Shown here piece after piece: positions 50,412-57,938 of a stretch of DNA of 64,000 nucleotides. The stretch is taken from NCBI GenBank assembly GCA_016861045.1, contig BOKP01000001.1, positions 62,001 through 126,000 on the forward strand, given 5' to 3'. The notes under the pieces were generated by a model that saw only the letters and a program-made list of their open reading frames with translations, searched no databases and had not been told where the DNA came from. How positions within the stretch are numbered: the first letter of the stretch is position 1; the number at the start of each line of letters is the position of its first letter. The stretch is from Actinomycetes bacterium. GTDB taxonomy: Bacteria > Actinomycetota > Thermoleophilia > Solirubrobacterales > 70-9. The position numbers and the translations under genes are program-made.

Positions 50412-51485
50412 ATGGAGAAGCTCAAGGGCCTGATCCTCTCGGGCGGCGCCGGGACGCGGCTGCGGCCGATCACCCACACCTCCGCGAAGCAGCTCGTGCC
50501 GGTGGCGAACAAGCCGGTCCTGTTCTACGGGATCGAGGCGCTGGTCGACGCCGGCGTGACCGAGATCGGGATCGTGATCGCGCCCGAGACCGGCGACGAG
50601 ATCCGGGAGGCGGTCGACGACGGCTCCGCGCTCGGGGCCGCGATCACCTACATCCCGCAGGCGGAGCCGCTCGGCCTTGCCCACGCCGTCCTGACCGCCG
50701 AGGAGTACCTCGGCTCCGACCCGTTCGTGATGTACCTGGGCGACAACCTGTTGCGCGACGGGATCACCGGGTTGGTCGAGGCGTTCCGCCGCGACGAGCC
50801 GGACGCGCTGATCCTGCTCACCCAGGTGCTCGAGCCCGAGCATTACGGCGTCGCCGAGCTCAACGGCGACAGCGTCGTCCGCCTCGTCGAGAAGCCGAAG
50901 GACCCGCCCTCGGACCTCGCCCTGGTCGGCGTCTACATGTTCAAGCCGGTCGTCTTCGAAGCGGCGCGGGCGATCGAGCCCTCGGCCCGCGGCGAGCTCG
51001 AGATAACCGACACGATCCAGCGCCTGATCGAGACCGGCCATCAGGTCGAGCACCACCGCGTCAAGGGCTGGTGGAAGGACACAGGCCAGCTCGCCGACAT
51101 GCTCGAGGCGAACCGGCTCGTCCTCGAGGACCTCGAGCCGCACGTAGCCGGAGAGTGTGTCGATTGCGAGATCGTCGGCCGCGTCGTCGTCGAGGAGGGC
51201 GCGCGGCTCGAGCGCTGCCGGGTCCGAGGCCCGGCCGTGATCGGCGCCGGCAGCCGCCTGGCCGACTCCTACGTCGGTCCCTACACCGCGATCGCGGCGG
51301 GCTGCGAGGTGATCCGCTCGGAGCTCGAGCACTCGATCCTGCTCGCCGGCGCCTCGATCAGCGACCTGCCCTCGCGGATGGAGGCGAGCCTGCTCGGACG
51401 CAACGTCCGCATCTCCCGCGCCGAGGGCCTGCCGAAGACGCTGCGGATGCTGGTCGGCGACCGCTCCGAGATCACGCTGCCATGA
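50412..51485 (+). CDS. rmlA: Glucose-1-phosphate thymidylyltransferase, long form
   Basis: 357-aa enzyme making dTDP-glucose from dTTP and glucose-1-phosphate, first step of dTDP-L-rhamnose synthesis. The NTP site LSGGAGTRLRPITHTSAKQL (residues 8-27) is intact, with LGDNLLRDG for metal binding and GWWKDTGQ near the sugar. The extra C-terminal left-handed beta-helix (hexapeptide repeats from about residue 240) makes it the long StrD/CDP-type form rather than the 290-aa RmlA. A TAGCCT box lies 10 nt before the ATG. Coupled to rmlD by a 4-bp overlap. Confidence 0.92.
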   Translation: MEKLKGLILSGGAGTRLRPITHTSAKQLVPVANKPVLFYGIEALVDAGVTEIGIVIAPETGDEIREAVDDGSALGAAITYIPQAEPLGLAHAVLTAEEYLGSDPFVMYLGDNLLRDGITGLVEAFRRDEPDALILLTQVLEPEHYGVAELNGDSVVRLVEKPKDPPSDLALVGVYMFKPVVFEAARAIEPSARGELEITDTIQRLIETGHQVEHHRVKGWWKDTGQLADMLEANRLVLEDLEPHVAGECVDCEIVGRVVVEEGARLERCRVRGPAVIGAGSRLADSYVGPYTAIAAGCEVIRSELEHSILLAGASISDLPSRMEASLLGRNVRISRAEGLPKTLRMLVGDRSEITLP

Positions 51486-52324
51486 GGGTGCTGATCGCCG
51501 GCGCGGCCGGCATGCTCGGCCAGGACGTGGTCGGCGCCGCCGAGCGCCGCGGCCACGAGACCTTCGGCCTGACCCGGCGCGAGCTCGACGTCACCGACCC
51601 CGCCGACATCGACGGCGCGATCGCCGACCTCCGGCCCGAGGCGGTGATCGACTGCGCCGCCTGGTCCGACGTCGACGGCGCCGAGGACGACGAGCGCGGG
51701 GCGACGGCGATCAACGACACCGGCGCCGGCCTGCTCGCCGCCGCCGCGGCGCGCGCCGGCGCCTCGATCCTCTACCCCTCGACTGATTACGTCTTCGACG
51801 GCACGAAGGAGGGCCCCTACCTCGAGGGCGACATGCCGGCCCCGATCAACGCCTACGGGCGCTCGAAGCTCGGCGGCGAGGTCTCGGTCGCCGCGGCCAA
51901 CCCGCGCCACTTCATCGTCCGCACCTCGTGGCTGTTCGGGCTCGGCGGCGGCAACTTCGTCGAGACGATGCTGCGGATCGGCGCCGAGCAGCCGGAGGTG
52001 CTCGTCGTCAGCGACCAGCTCGGCTGCCCGACCAGCACCGCCGACCTCGCCGAGGGGATCGTCGAGCTGATCGCGACCGACGCCCACGGCATCCACCACA
52101 TGGTCGGCGGCGGCGCCTGCAGCTGGTTCGACTTCGCCGTCGAGATCTTCGACCAGGCCGGCACCGAGACCCGGGTGATGTCGGCGACGACCGAGATGAT
52201 GGCCCGCCCGGCAAGGCGCCCGGCCAACTCGGTCCTCGGCCACACGCGTGCGGACCCGATCCTGCTCCAACCCTGGCAGCAGGCGCTGCGCCGCTACCTC
52301 GCCGACCGCGAGCTCAGGGGCTAG
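51482..52324 (+). CDS. rmlD: dTDP-4-dehydrorhamnose reductase
   Basis: 280-aa short-chain dehydrogenase performing the last, NAD(P)H-dependent step to dTDP-L-rhamnose. GAAGMLGQDV is the nucleotide-binding loop, YPSTDYVFDG and YGRSKLGGE give the Ser/Thr-Tyr-Lys catalytic set, and RTSWLFG is typical. ATGA overlap with rmlA. Its last 11 bp overlap the convergent gene for the secreted PKD protein, so no terminator separates them. Confidence 0.94.
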   Translation: MRVLIAGAAGMLGQDVVGAAERRGHETFGLTRRELDVTDPADIDGAIADLRPEAVIDCAAWSDVDGAEDDERGATAINDTGAGLLAAAAARAGASILYPSTDYVFDGTKEGPYLEGDMPAPINAYGRSKLGGEVSVAAANPRHFIVRTSWLFGLGGGNFVETMLRIGAEQPEVLVVSDQLGCPTSTADLAEGIVELIATDAHGIHHMVGGGACSWFDFAVEIFDQAGTETRVMSATTEMMARPARRPANSVLGHTRADPILLQPWQQALRRYLADRELRG

Positions 52325-53906
52325 GGAACGCCTCGGCGGTGGTCGTGTAGCCGGCGCAGTCGTTGCCCGCGTTCGGGTCGCCATCCGAGCTCACGCACCC
52401 GGAGTACTCGATCTCATCGCCGACGGCGACGCCCCGCTGCCTCCACGCGTAGCGGAACTTCACCCGCTTGCCGGGCTTGGCCACCTTCGTCGCGACGAGC
52501 CTGACCCTGCGGATCGGGGTGTCGCCGGCGACGACGCGGGCGGCGATGTCGTCCGCGGTGACGCCGAACGGCCCGTTGCCCAGGTTGCTCACCTTGACGA
52601 CGAATGCCCCGTTGCGGTGGCCGGCGCCGCTCGCCCACGCCGATCCGTTGACGATCAGCCGGGCGGCGTAGTCGTTGCCGTCGGGGACGGTCTCGGTGAC
52701 CTCGACGCCGACCGAGTCGGTGTCGCAGAGCGCCGGCGAGCCGTCGTCGCAGACCTCGAGCCGGAAGGTGAGGTCTGCCGGCGCAGACGGTGCCGTGAAG
52801 CTCGGGGTCGCCGTGCTCGCCCCGCTCAAGGCCACCGGCGGACCCTCGGTCTGTGTCCAGCTGTAGGTGAGCGGATCGCCGTCGGGGTCGCTCGAGCCGG
52901 TGCCATCGAGGTCGACCGATGCTCCCGAGGTGACCCGTCGGTCGCTCCCCGCGTAGGCGGACGGCATGCCGGGAGTGAACGTGCAGGTGCCCGGAGCGGT
53001 CGCCTCCAGGGTGCCGCCGTCCCAGACGACCCTTGCACTGGTGATGCCGCTGATGCTGAAGTCGAAGTTGCCGCTCTCGTCCGCCTCCAGGGCGACCGGA
53101 CCGGCCAATATGTCCGGAAGCTCGAGCGTGAACGGCGCATAGCCGGCCAGCCCCTTGAGGTGGATCTCGATTTGCGGCGCCTCCTGGTCGCAGTTCTTGA
53201 CCAGCGTCAGCGTCGGCGGCTTGGTCGGAGGCGGCCCGATGACCTTGACCGTGGTCTGGTTGTCGTCGCAGAGCGCCGGCGAGCCGTCGTCGCAGACCTC
53301 GAGCCGAAAGGTCAACCGGGCGGGTCCGGCCGGCGCCGTGAAGGTGGGGCTGGCCGTATTCGCCCCGTCCAGGGTCACCGGCGGCCCGTCGATCTGGGTC
53401 CAGGCGTAGGTCAGCGGATCACCGTCGGGATCGCTGGAGCCGGTGCCGTCGAGATCGGCCGTTGCGCCGGAGGCAACCGTCTGGTCGTCCCCGGCGTCGG
53501 CGATCGGCGAGCCGGGCGGGCCGGCGCATTGGACGGTCGTCGTCGCCTCGAGGGTACCGCCGGCCCAGACGACGGTCACCCTGTACGTGTAGGGCTCGCC
53601 GAAGGGGGCGTTGAGGAAGTCGCTCCCGTTCTCATCCGCGGTGAAGGAGAGCGGTCCGAGCGTGCTGATCAGCGTGCCGTCGCCGTCGAACGTCTCAAGC
53701 GTCCCCGTGAACGGCTCGAACGGGGGCAACCCCTCGATCGACATGTCGACCGAGCTGCTCGCGGGGTAGTCCTCGCAGTTCCCCTCGATCGTCAGCACCG
53801 GCGCCGCCGCCGCCGCGGCCGGCATCAAGGCGAGCGCAGCTGCGGCCAGGGCCGCGACCGCCACCGCAAGGCCCAATCGCGCCTTCCCTGGAACCTCCAT
53901 CCCCAT
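52314..53906 (-). CDS. Secreted PKD-repeat protein with novel C-terminal domain
   Basis: 530-aa exported protein. The signal peptide is KARLGLAVAVAALAAAALAL then an AAAAAA stretch. Two modules follow, each an Ig-like segment with a cysteine (IEGNCEDYPASSS; LVKNCDQEAPQIEI) plus a PKD/REJ-like domain, marked by DLDGTGSSDPDGDPLTY and FRLEVCDDGSPALCD in both. A C-terminal domain of about 115 residues (YAARLIVNGSAW to SGCVSSDGDPNAGNDC) is shared with the neighbour at 53990. There is no anchor or sortase motif. It is probably an extracellular adhesive or structural protein. ATG 53906 is preferred for its G-rich SD; ATG 53900 is possible. Confidence 0.8.
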   Translation of the reverse strand: MGMEVPGKARLGLAVAVAALAAAALALMPAAAAAAPVLTIEGNCEDYPASSSVDMSIEGLPPFEPFTGTLETFDGDGTLISTLGPLSFTADENGSDFLNAPFGEPYTYRVTVVWAGGTLEATTTVQCAGPPGSPIADAGDDQTVASGATADLDGTGSSDPDGDPLTYAWTQIDGPPVTLDGANTASPTFTAPAGPARLTFRLEVCDDGSPALCDDNQTTVKVIGPPPTKPPTLTLVKNCDQEAPQIEIHLKGLAGYAPFTLELPDILAGPVALEADESGNFDFSISGITSARVVWDGGTLEATAPGTCTFTPGMPSAYAGSDRRVTSGASVDLDGTGSSDPDGDPLTYSWTQTEGPPVALSGASTATPSFTAPSAPADLTFRLEVCDDGSPALCDTDSVGVEVTETVPDGNDYAARLIVNGSAWASGAGHRNGAFVVKVSNLGNGPFGVTADDIAARVVAGDTPIRRVRLVATKVAKPGKRVKFRYAWRQRGVAVGDEIEYSGCVSSDGDPNAGNDCAGYTTTAEAFPSP

Positions 53907-53936
53907 TCCGTCCCCCTCTCCCCGAGTGCATGCGCG

Positions 53937-53949
53937 TTCTATCAGATCC
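53937..53949 (-). promoter_or_regulatory. Conserved upstream element of the secreted pair, copy 1
   Basis: On the minus strand GGATCTGATAGAA, 30 nt before ATG 53906. The same element (GGACCTGATAGAA) precedes the paralogue at 54773-54785. GATAGA may be the -10. Confidence 0.5.
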
Positions 53950-53989
53950 TCACGGAAACGAAACCCGCTACCGCGGGACGGTTCTTCGT

Positions 53990-54739
53990 TCATGGAGCCG
54001 GGGGCTTCTCGTCCGCCGACGTGGTGTGGCTGCCGCAGTCGTTGCCGCTGTTCGGGTCGCCGGCGGCGCTCAGGCAGCCCGAGTACTCGACGTCGGCGCC
54101 GGCCGCGACGTGCCGGTATCGCCAGGCGTAGCGGAACTTGATTCGCCTGTCCGGCTTGACGACCGTCGATGAAACCAGCTTGACCGTCCCGGCCCGCTCG
54201 CCATTGACGAGCACCTGCGCGGCGACGTCGTCGGCATCGACGTCGAAGGGTCCATCGCCGAGGTTGGTGACCTTGACGACGAAGCCGCGCCTGCGGTGTC
54301 CGTCACCGCTCGTCGCCCAGGTCGGCTTGTTGACGATCACCCGCGCCTCGTAGTCGTTGCCCGCCACGGAGCAGTCGACGTGCTTGGTTTGCTTCAGAGC
54401 CCCTCCCGGCCATTCGACCGTCGCCGTGTAGGTCGTCGGGACGGTGCTGCCCAGCCTCCACGTGCTGCTCATGCCCGGTTCCGAGAAGCCGGGCCCGAGG
54501 TGGCCGGAGTCGCCGGCGTTGGACCACTCGACGTAATCCCTGATCCACGCGATCCCGGGCACTGCCCCGATCTCGATCACGACGAAGCCGGCCGGTGGAT
54601 AACTCCCGCAGTCCTCCGTCATCGTCAGCGTCGGCGCCGGTGCAGGCGCGGAGGCCGCTGCGGCAGGCACCGATGCAAGAGCCAGCGCCACGATCCCCGC
54701 CAAGCCGAGCGACACCGCCCGCGAGATCACCAGATTCAT
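53990..54739 (-). CDS. Secreted protein sharing the novel C-terminal domain
   Basis: 249-aa exported protein. The signal peptide is NLVISRAVSLGLAGIVALAL followed by ASVPAAAA. A short cysteine-containing N-domain (MTEDCGSYPPAGFVVIEI) is followed directly by the approximately 115-residue C-terminal domain of the PKD neighbour (YEARVIVNKPTWA, FVVKVTNLGDGPFDV, KFRYAWRYR, SGCLSAAGDPNSGNDCG). It looks like a paralogue that lacks the PKD repeats. ATG 54739 has GGGGGAG upstream. The two genes are in tandem with 83 bp between and share the upstream element. Confidence 0.75.
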   Translation of the reverse strand: MNLVISRAVSLGLAGIVALALASVPAAAASAPAPAPTLTMTEDCGSYPPAGFVVIEIGAVPGIAWIRDYVEWSNAGDSGHLGPGFSEPGMSSTWRLGSTVPTTYTATVEWPGGALKQTKHVDCSVAGNDYEARVIVNKPTWATSGDGHRRRGFVVKVTNLGDGPFDVDADDVAAQVLVNGERAGTVKLVSSTVVKPDRRIKFRYAWRYRHVAAGADVEYSGCLSAAGDPNSGNDCGSHTTSADEKPPAP

Positions 54740-54772
54740 CGTCTCCCCCTTCCCCTCGAGCGCGTCGTTCGT

Positions 54773-54785
54773 TTCTATCAGGTCC
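54773..54785 (-). promoter_or_regulatory. Conserved upstream element of the secreted pair, copy 2
   Basis: On the minus strand GGACCTGATAGAA, 33 nt before ATG 54739, differing in one base from the copy at 53937-53949. Confidence 0.5.
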
Positions 54786-54878
54786 GGGGCTCAAACGGAG
54801 CGGGCCGGGCTCGAGCGGCCCGCGTTCGAGCGCCACTTCGCCGATGCGGGCTTCGATCTGATTGGCTCCCGGGGATGA
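54783..54878 (+). pseudogene. Possible 3' remnant of a lost gene ahead of rmlB
   Basis: The plus-strand frame ending TGA at 54876-54878 reads ERAGLERPAFERHFADAGF then DLIGSRG, protein-like and ending in an ATGA overlap with the rmlB start, as the other genes of the locus do. It runs back into the promoter of the secreted gene with no start. It may be the tail of a gene whose body was replaced by the secreted pair. Confidence 0.3.
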
Positions 54879-55879
54879 GGCTCCTCGTCACCGGCGGCGC
54901 CGGGTTCATCGGATCGGCCTACGTGCGCCGGCGACTCGCCGAGCGTCCCGAAGACACGGTCGTCGTCCTCGACAAGCTCACCTACGCCGGCCGCCGCGAG
55001 AACCTGGCGGCCGCGCCCGCCGGCCGCTGGGAGCTGATCGAAGCCGACATCGCCGACCGCGAGGCGGTCGCGCGCGCGATCGAGGGCTGCGACGCGGTCG
55101 TCAACTTCGCCGCCGAGTCGCACGTCGACCGCTCGATCGCCGAGCCCGACGCGTTCATCCAGACCGACGTCTTCGGCACCTTCGTCCTGCTCGAGGCGGC
55201 GCGGGACGCCGGCATCCGCCACCTGCAGATCTCGACCGACGAGGTCTACGGCTCGATCGAGTCGGGCTCGTTCACCGAGCGCTCCCCGATCGAGCCGTCG
55301 TCTCCCTACTCGGCGTCGAAGGCCGGCGGCGACCTGCTCGTCGGAGCCTTCCACCGGACCTACGGCGCCGACGCCCTGATCGTCCGCGCCTCCAACAACT
55401 ACGGGCCCTACCAGCACCCCGAGAAGCTGATCCCGCTGATCGTCCTGAACGCGATCGCGGGCGACCGGCTGCCCGTCTACGGCGACGGGATGCAGGTCCG
55501 CAACTGGCTCTTCACCGAGGACTTCGCGAGCGCGATCGACATCGTGCTGGAGCGCGGCGAGGCGGGCGAGGTCTACAACGTCGGCGGCCCCGAGGAGCTG
55601 CCGAACATCGAGGTCGTGCGGCGGATCCTCGCGCTGACCGGCCGCGACGAGTCGCTGATCGACCACGTCGCCGACCGGCTCGGCCACGACCGCCGCTACT
55701 CGCTCTCCTCCGACCGGCTCGAAGCGCTCGGCTGGGCGGCGCAGGTCCACTTCGAGGAGGGGATCGAGCGCACCGTCGCCTGGTACCGCGACAACCGCGA
55801 CTGGTGGGAGCCGATCCGTTCCGGCGAGTACCGCGAGTACTACGAGCGCCAGTACGGAACGAGGCTGGGGGCCGGTTGA
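54875..55879 (+). CDS. rmlB: dTDP-glucose 4,6-dehydratase
   Basis: 334-aa extended short-chain dehydrogenase making dTDP-4-keto-6-deoxyglucose. GGAGFIGSAYVRR binds NAD+, ESHVDRSI is the substrate-side motif, STDEVYGSI carries the Thr-Asp-Glu catalytic triad, and PYSASKAGGD supplies Tyr and Lys. RASNNYGPYQHPEKLIPL is diagnostic of RmlB. ATG 54875 starts inside the stop of a short coding-like remnant. It overlaps rmlC by 4 bp. Confidence 0.95.
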   Translation: MRLLVTGGAGFIGSAYVRRRLAERPEDTVVVLDKLTYAGRRENLAAAPAGRWELIEADIADREAVARAIEGCDAVVNFAAESHVDRSIAEPDAFIQTDVFGTFVLLEAARDAGIRHLQISTDEVYGSIESGSFTERSPIEPSSPYSASKAGGDLLVGAFHRTYGADALIVRASNNYGPYQHPEKLIPLIVLNAIAGDRLPVYGDGMQVRNWLFTEDFASAIDIVLERGEAGEVYNVGGPEELPNIEVVRRILALTGRDESLIDHVADRLGHDRRYSLSSDRLEALGWAAQVHFEEGIERTVAWYRDNRDWWEPIRSGEYREYYERQYGTRLGAG

Positions 55880-56433
55880 CGGTCGCCGTCGAGACGAAGC
55901 TCGACGGCCTCGTCGCGATCGAGCCGACCGTCCACGGCGATGAGCGCGGCTTCCTGATCGAGAGCTTTCAGGTAGATCGCTGGCGCGAGCTTGGCATCGA
56001 CGAGGCGTTCGTCCAGGAGAACCATTCGCGCTCGACCCAGCGCGGCACGCTGCGCGGGATGCACTTCCAGACCGAGCCCGGACAGGGCAAGCTCGTCCGC
56101 TGCCCGCGCGGCGCGATCTTCGACGTCGCCGTCGACCTCCGCCGCGGCTCCCCGACCTACGGCCGCTGGGAGGGTCACATCCTCGACGACGAGCGCCATC
56201 GCCAGCTCTGGGTCCCGGTCGGTTTCGCCCACGGATTCCAGGTCCTCAGCGAGGTCGCCGACGTCGCCTACAAGCTGACTTCGCTCTACGACCCGGCGAC
56301 CGAGTCGGAGATCGCCTGGGACGACCCCGACGTCGCCATCGACTGGCCCGTCGACGACCCCCTGCTCTCCGACCGCGACCGGGGCGCCCCGTGGCTCGGC
56401 GAGGTCGCCGACGACCTCCCGTTCACCTACTGA
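55876..56433 (+). CDS. rmlC: dTDP-4-dehydrorhamnose 3,5-epimerase
   Basis: 185-aa cupin-fold epimerase, third step of dTDP-rhamnose synthesis. DERGFLIESF, FVQENHSRSTQRGTLRGMH (catalytic His region), VRCPRGAIFDVAVDLR and PVGFAHGFQVLSE are all canonical. The start is a TTG inside the TTGA overlap with the rmlB stop. The 3' end overlaps the convergent AbiEi/DUF559 gene by 11 bp. Confidence 0.95.
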   Translation: MTVAVETKLDGLVAIEPTVHGDERGFLIESFQVDRWRELGIDEAFVQENHSRSTQRGTLRGMHFQTEPGQGKLVRCPRGAIFDVAVDLRRGSPTYGRWEGHILDDERHRQLWVPVGFAHGFQVLSEVADVAYKLTSLYDPATESEIAWDDPDVAIDWPVDDPLLSDRDRGAPWLGEVADDLPFTY

Positions 56434-57298
56434 GCCCCGCGATCGCGATCGCGGCGGCGAGCTGGGCGACGACGCGGCTCGGCCTGCGGAGCTGGTCGTA
56501 GGAGAAACGCAGCACCCGGATGCCGCGTGCCGCGAGCTCGGCATCGCGCTCGCGATCGCGGTTGAGGCGCGCCCGCGTCGAGTGCCACCGGTAGCCGTCC
56601 ATCTCGACGTTCAGCCGTCGCTCTGGCCACCAGAAGTCGAGCTCGTGCCCGTGGATGCGAGCGTTCCGGAGCGGCTCCGGAAGGCCGGCGTCCCCGATCA
56701 GCCGGTGCAGGATCCGCTCGGCCTCCTGGCGGCTGAACCCGCCCCCGCTCGCCGCGAGCAGCCGGCGCATCGTTCCCGCGCCGCGATGTCCCCCGCGGCG
56801 ATCGAGCAGCGTCGCCATCTCACCCTCCGAGCTGAGCCGGTGCAGGAGCGCCTCGTTCCACGCCTCCCCGGCCAGCGCCGGGTCGACGGCGGCCAGCGCC
56901 AGGATGGTCAGCGACGGCGAGGTGACGGCCAGCCCGTGGCGCCAGCGGACGTCGCGAGGGTCGAGCGCCTCTACCCGGTGGACGCGGATTCCATGCCTGG
57001 ATCGAATGTTCCGATCGGCGACCGAGACGTCGATCGGCTGATCGACCCACTCCAGCAGCCGCCAGAGGACGGCGGCCGCACGGTGCGAGAGGACGGCGCC
57101 CGCCCCGCAGGCGAGGATGGCGGCGGAGAGCCGCCCGCGCACCGACAGATGCCGGCCACCGACCGCGTACACGCCGCGATGGACCCGGGTCAGCCAACCG
57201 CTGCGAAGGCCCGAGCGGACCTGCGCTGGGCTCCAGCCGAGCTCGTGGAGCTGCGAGGAGGAGACGGTTCCGTGCTGCCGCCCTGCCAGCGCGGACAT
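56423..57298 (-). CDS. AbiEi-type antitoxin-domain plus DUF559 endonuclease-fold protein
   Basis: 291-aa protein joining an N-terminal winged-helix AbiEi antitoxin-like domain (HGTVSSSQLHELGWSPAQV, then RVHRGVYAVG) to a C-terminal DUF559/Vsr-like nuclease fold. The latter shows ELDFWWPERRLNVEMDG, then a histidine-containing segment WHSTRARLNRDRERDAEL, and VLRFSYDQLRR. Acidic and Lys/His residues of a PD-(D/E)xK-like site appear present. There is no AbiEii toxin gene beside it. ATG 57298 is chosen as the first start after the repeat array; no SD is evident. Such orphan proteins are frequent in actinomycetes; role unknown. Confidence 0.75.
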   Translation of the reverse strand: MSALAGRQHGTVSSSQLHELGWSPAQVRSGLRSGWLTRVHRGVYAVGGRHLSVRGRLSAAILACGAGAVLSHRAAAVLWRLLEWVDQPIDVSVADRNIRSRHGIRVHRVEALDPRDVRWRHGLAVTSPSLTILALAAVDPALAGEAWNEALLHRLSSEGEMATLLDRRGGHRGAGTMRRLLAASGGGFSRQEAERILHRLIGDAGLPEPLRNARIHGHELDFWWPERRLNVEMDGYRWHSTRARLNRDRERDAELAARGIRVLRFSYDQLRRPSRVVAQLAAAIAIAGLSR

Positions 57299-57312
57299 CT
57301 CGGTGACGCGGG

Positions 57313-57532
57313 GCGGGGCCACGCTCCGGTGGAGCCCGGCTCGCCGAGCCGCGCCCCCTGGCGGGGCCACGCTCCGGTGGAGCCCGGCTCGCCGAGCCGC
57401 GCCCTGGAGTGCCCCGGCTTCCGTGGACGCCTGAGCGCCTTGGATCGGATGGCCGCATGCGGTCATCTGCCGAGCCCCGCCCCCTCGGGCGGGGTGGCGC
57501 TCCGGTGGAGCCCGGCTCGCCGAGCCGCGCCC
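57313..57532. repeat. Three copies of a 44-bp double-hairpin repeat
   Basis: Copies at 57313-57356, 57361-57404 and 57489-57532. The first two are identical; the third differs in four adjacent bases. Each holds two stem-loops, GCTCC-GGT-GGAGC and CGGCTC-GCC-GAGCCG, in the manner of REP/BIME elements. They lie just upstream of the AbiEi/DUF559 gene in a 640-bp stretch (57299-57938) without a gene. Confidence 0.85.
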
Positions 57533-57710
57533 TCTTCGTGACAATCGGACGTCGACGGCCGCCGACATCGACGAAAGGGGCGCCATGCGCCCCCTTCGTG
57601 ACACTCAACCCCCCCGTCGCCCCGAATGTCACAAATCGGTCAGGCGAGGGGTGGGCATGGTGGGCGGCCGGTTGACCACGCGAGGACCCGCGTCGCCCTA
57701 TGCCCCCCGG

Positions 57711-57905
57711 GTTTCGCCGCCGGACCTTCGGCGCCGCCTCGCCCCCGGGGTTTCGCCGCCGGACCTTCGGCGCCGCCTCGCCCCCGGGGTTTCGCCGCCG
57801 GACCTTCGGCGCCGCCTCGCCCCCGGAGTTCTCGCCGCCAAGACCCTCGGGTGCCGCTTCGCCGCCGAGCCCCTCGGCGCCTGCTTCGCCTCCGGACCCG
57901 CGGAG
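57711..57905. repeat. 39-bp tandem array
   Basis: Three exact 39-bp units start at 57711, 57750 and 57789 (each begins GTTTCGCCGCCGGACCTTCG). A degenerate unit from 57828 and a weaker one after about 57867 follow. All six frames stay largely open because of base composition. Between the two arrays (57533-57710) I see no gene or clear signal. Confidence 0.85.
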
Positions 57906-57938
57906 CGCGCAATCGCGCCGACGCAGCGGGGCGACGCC

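Noticed and set aside
57711-57905. CRISPR array
   Set aside because: Units are contiguous 39-bp tandem repeats without unique spacers and there are no cas genes.
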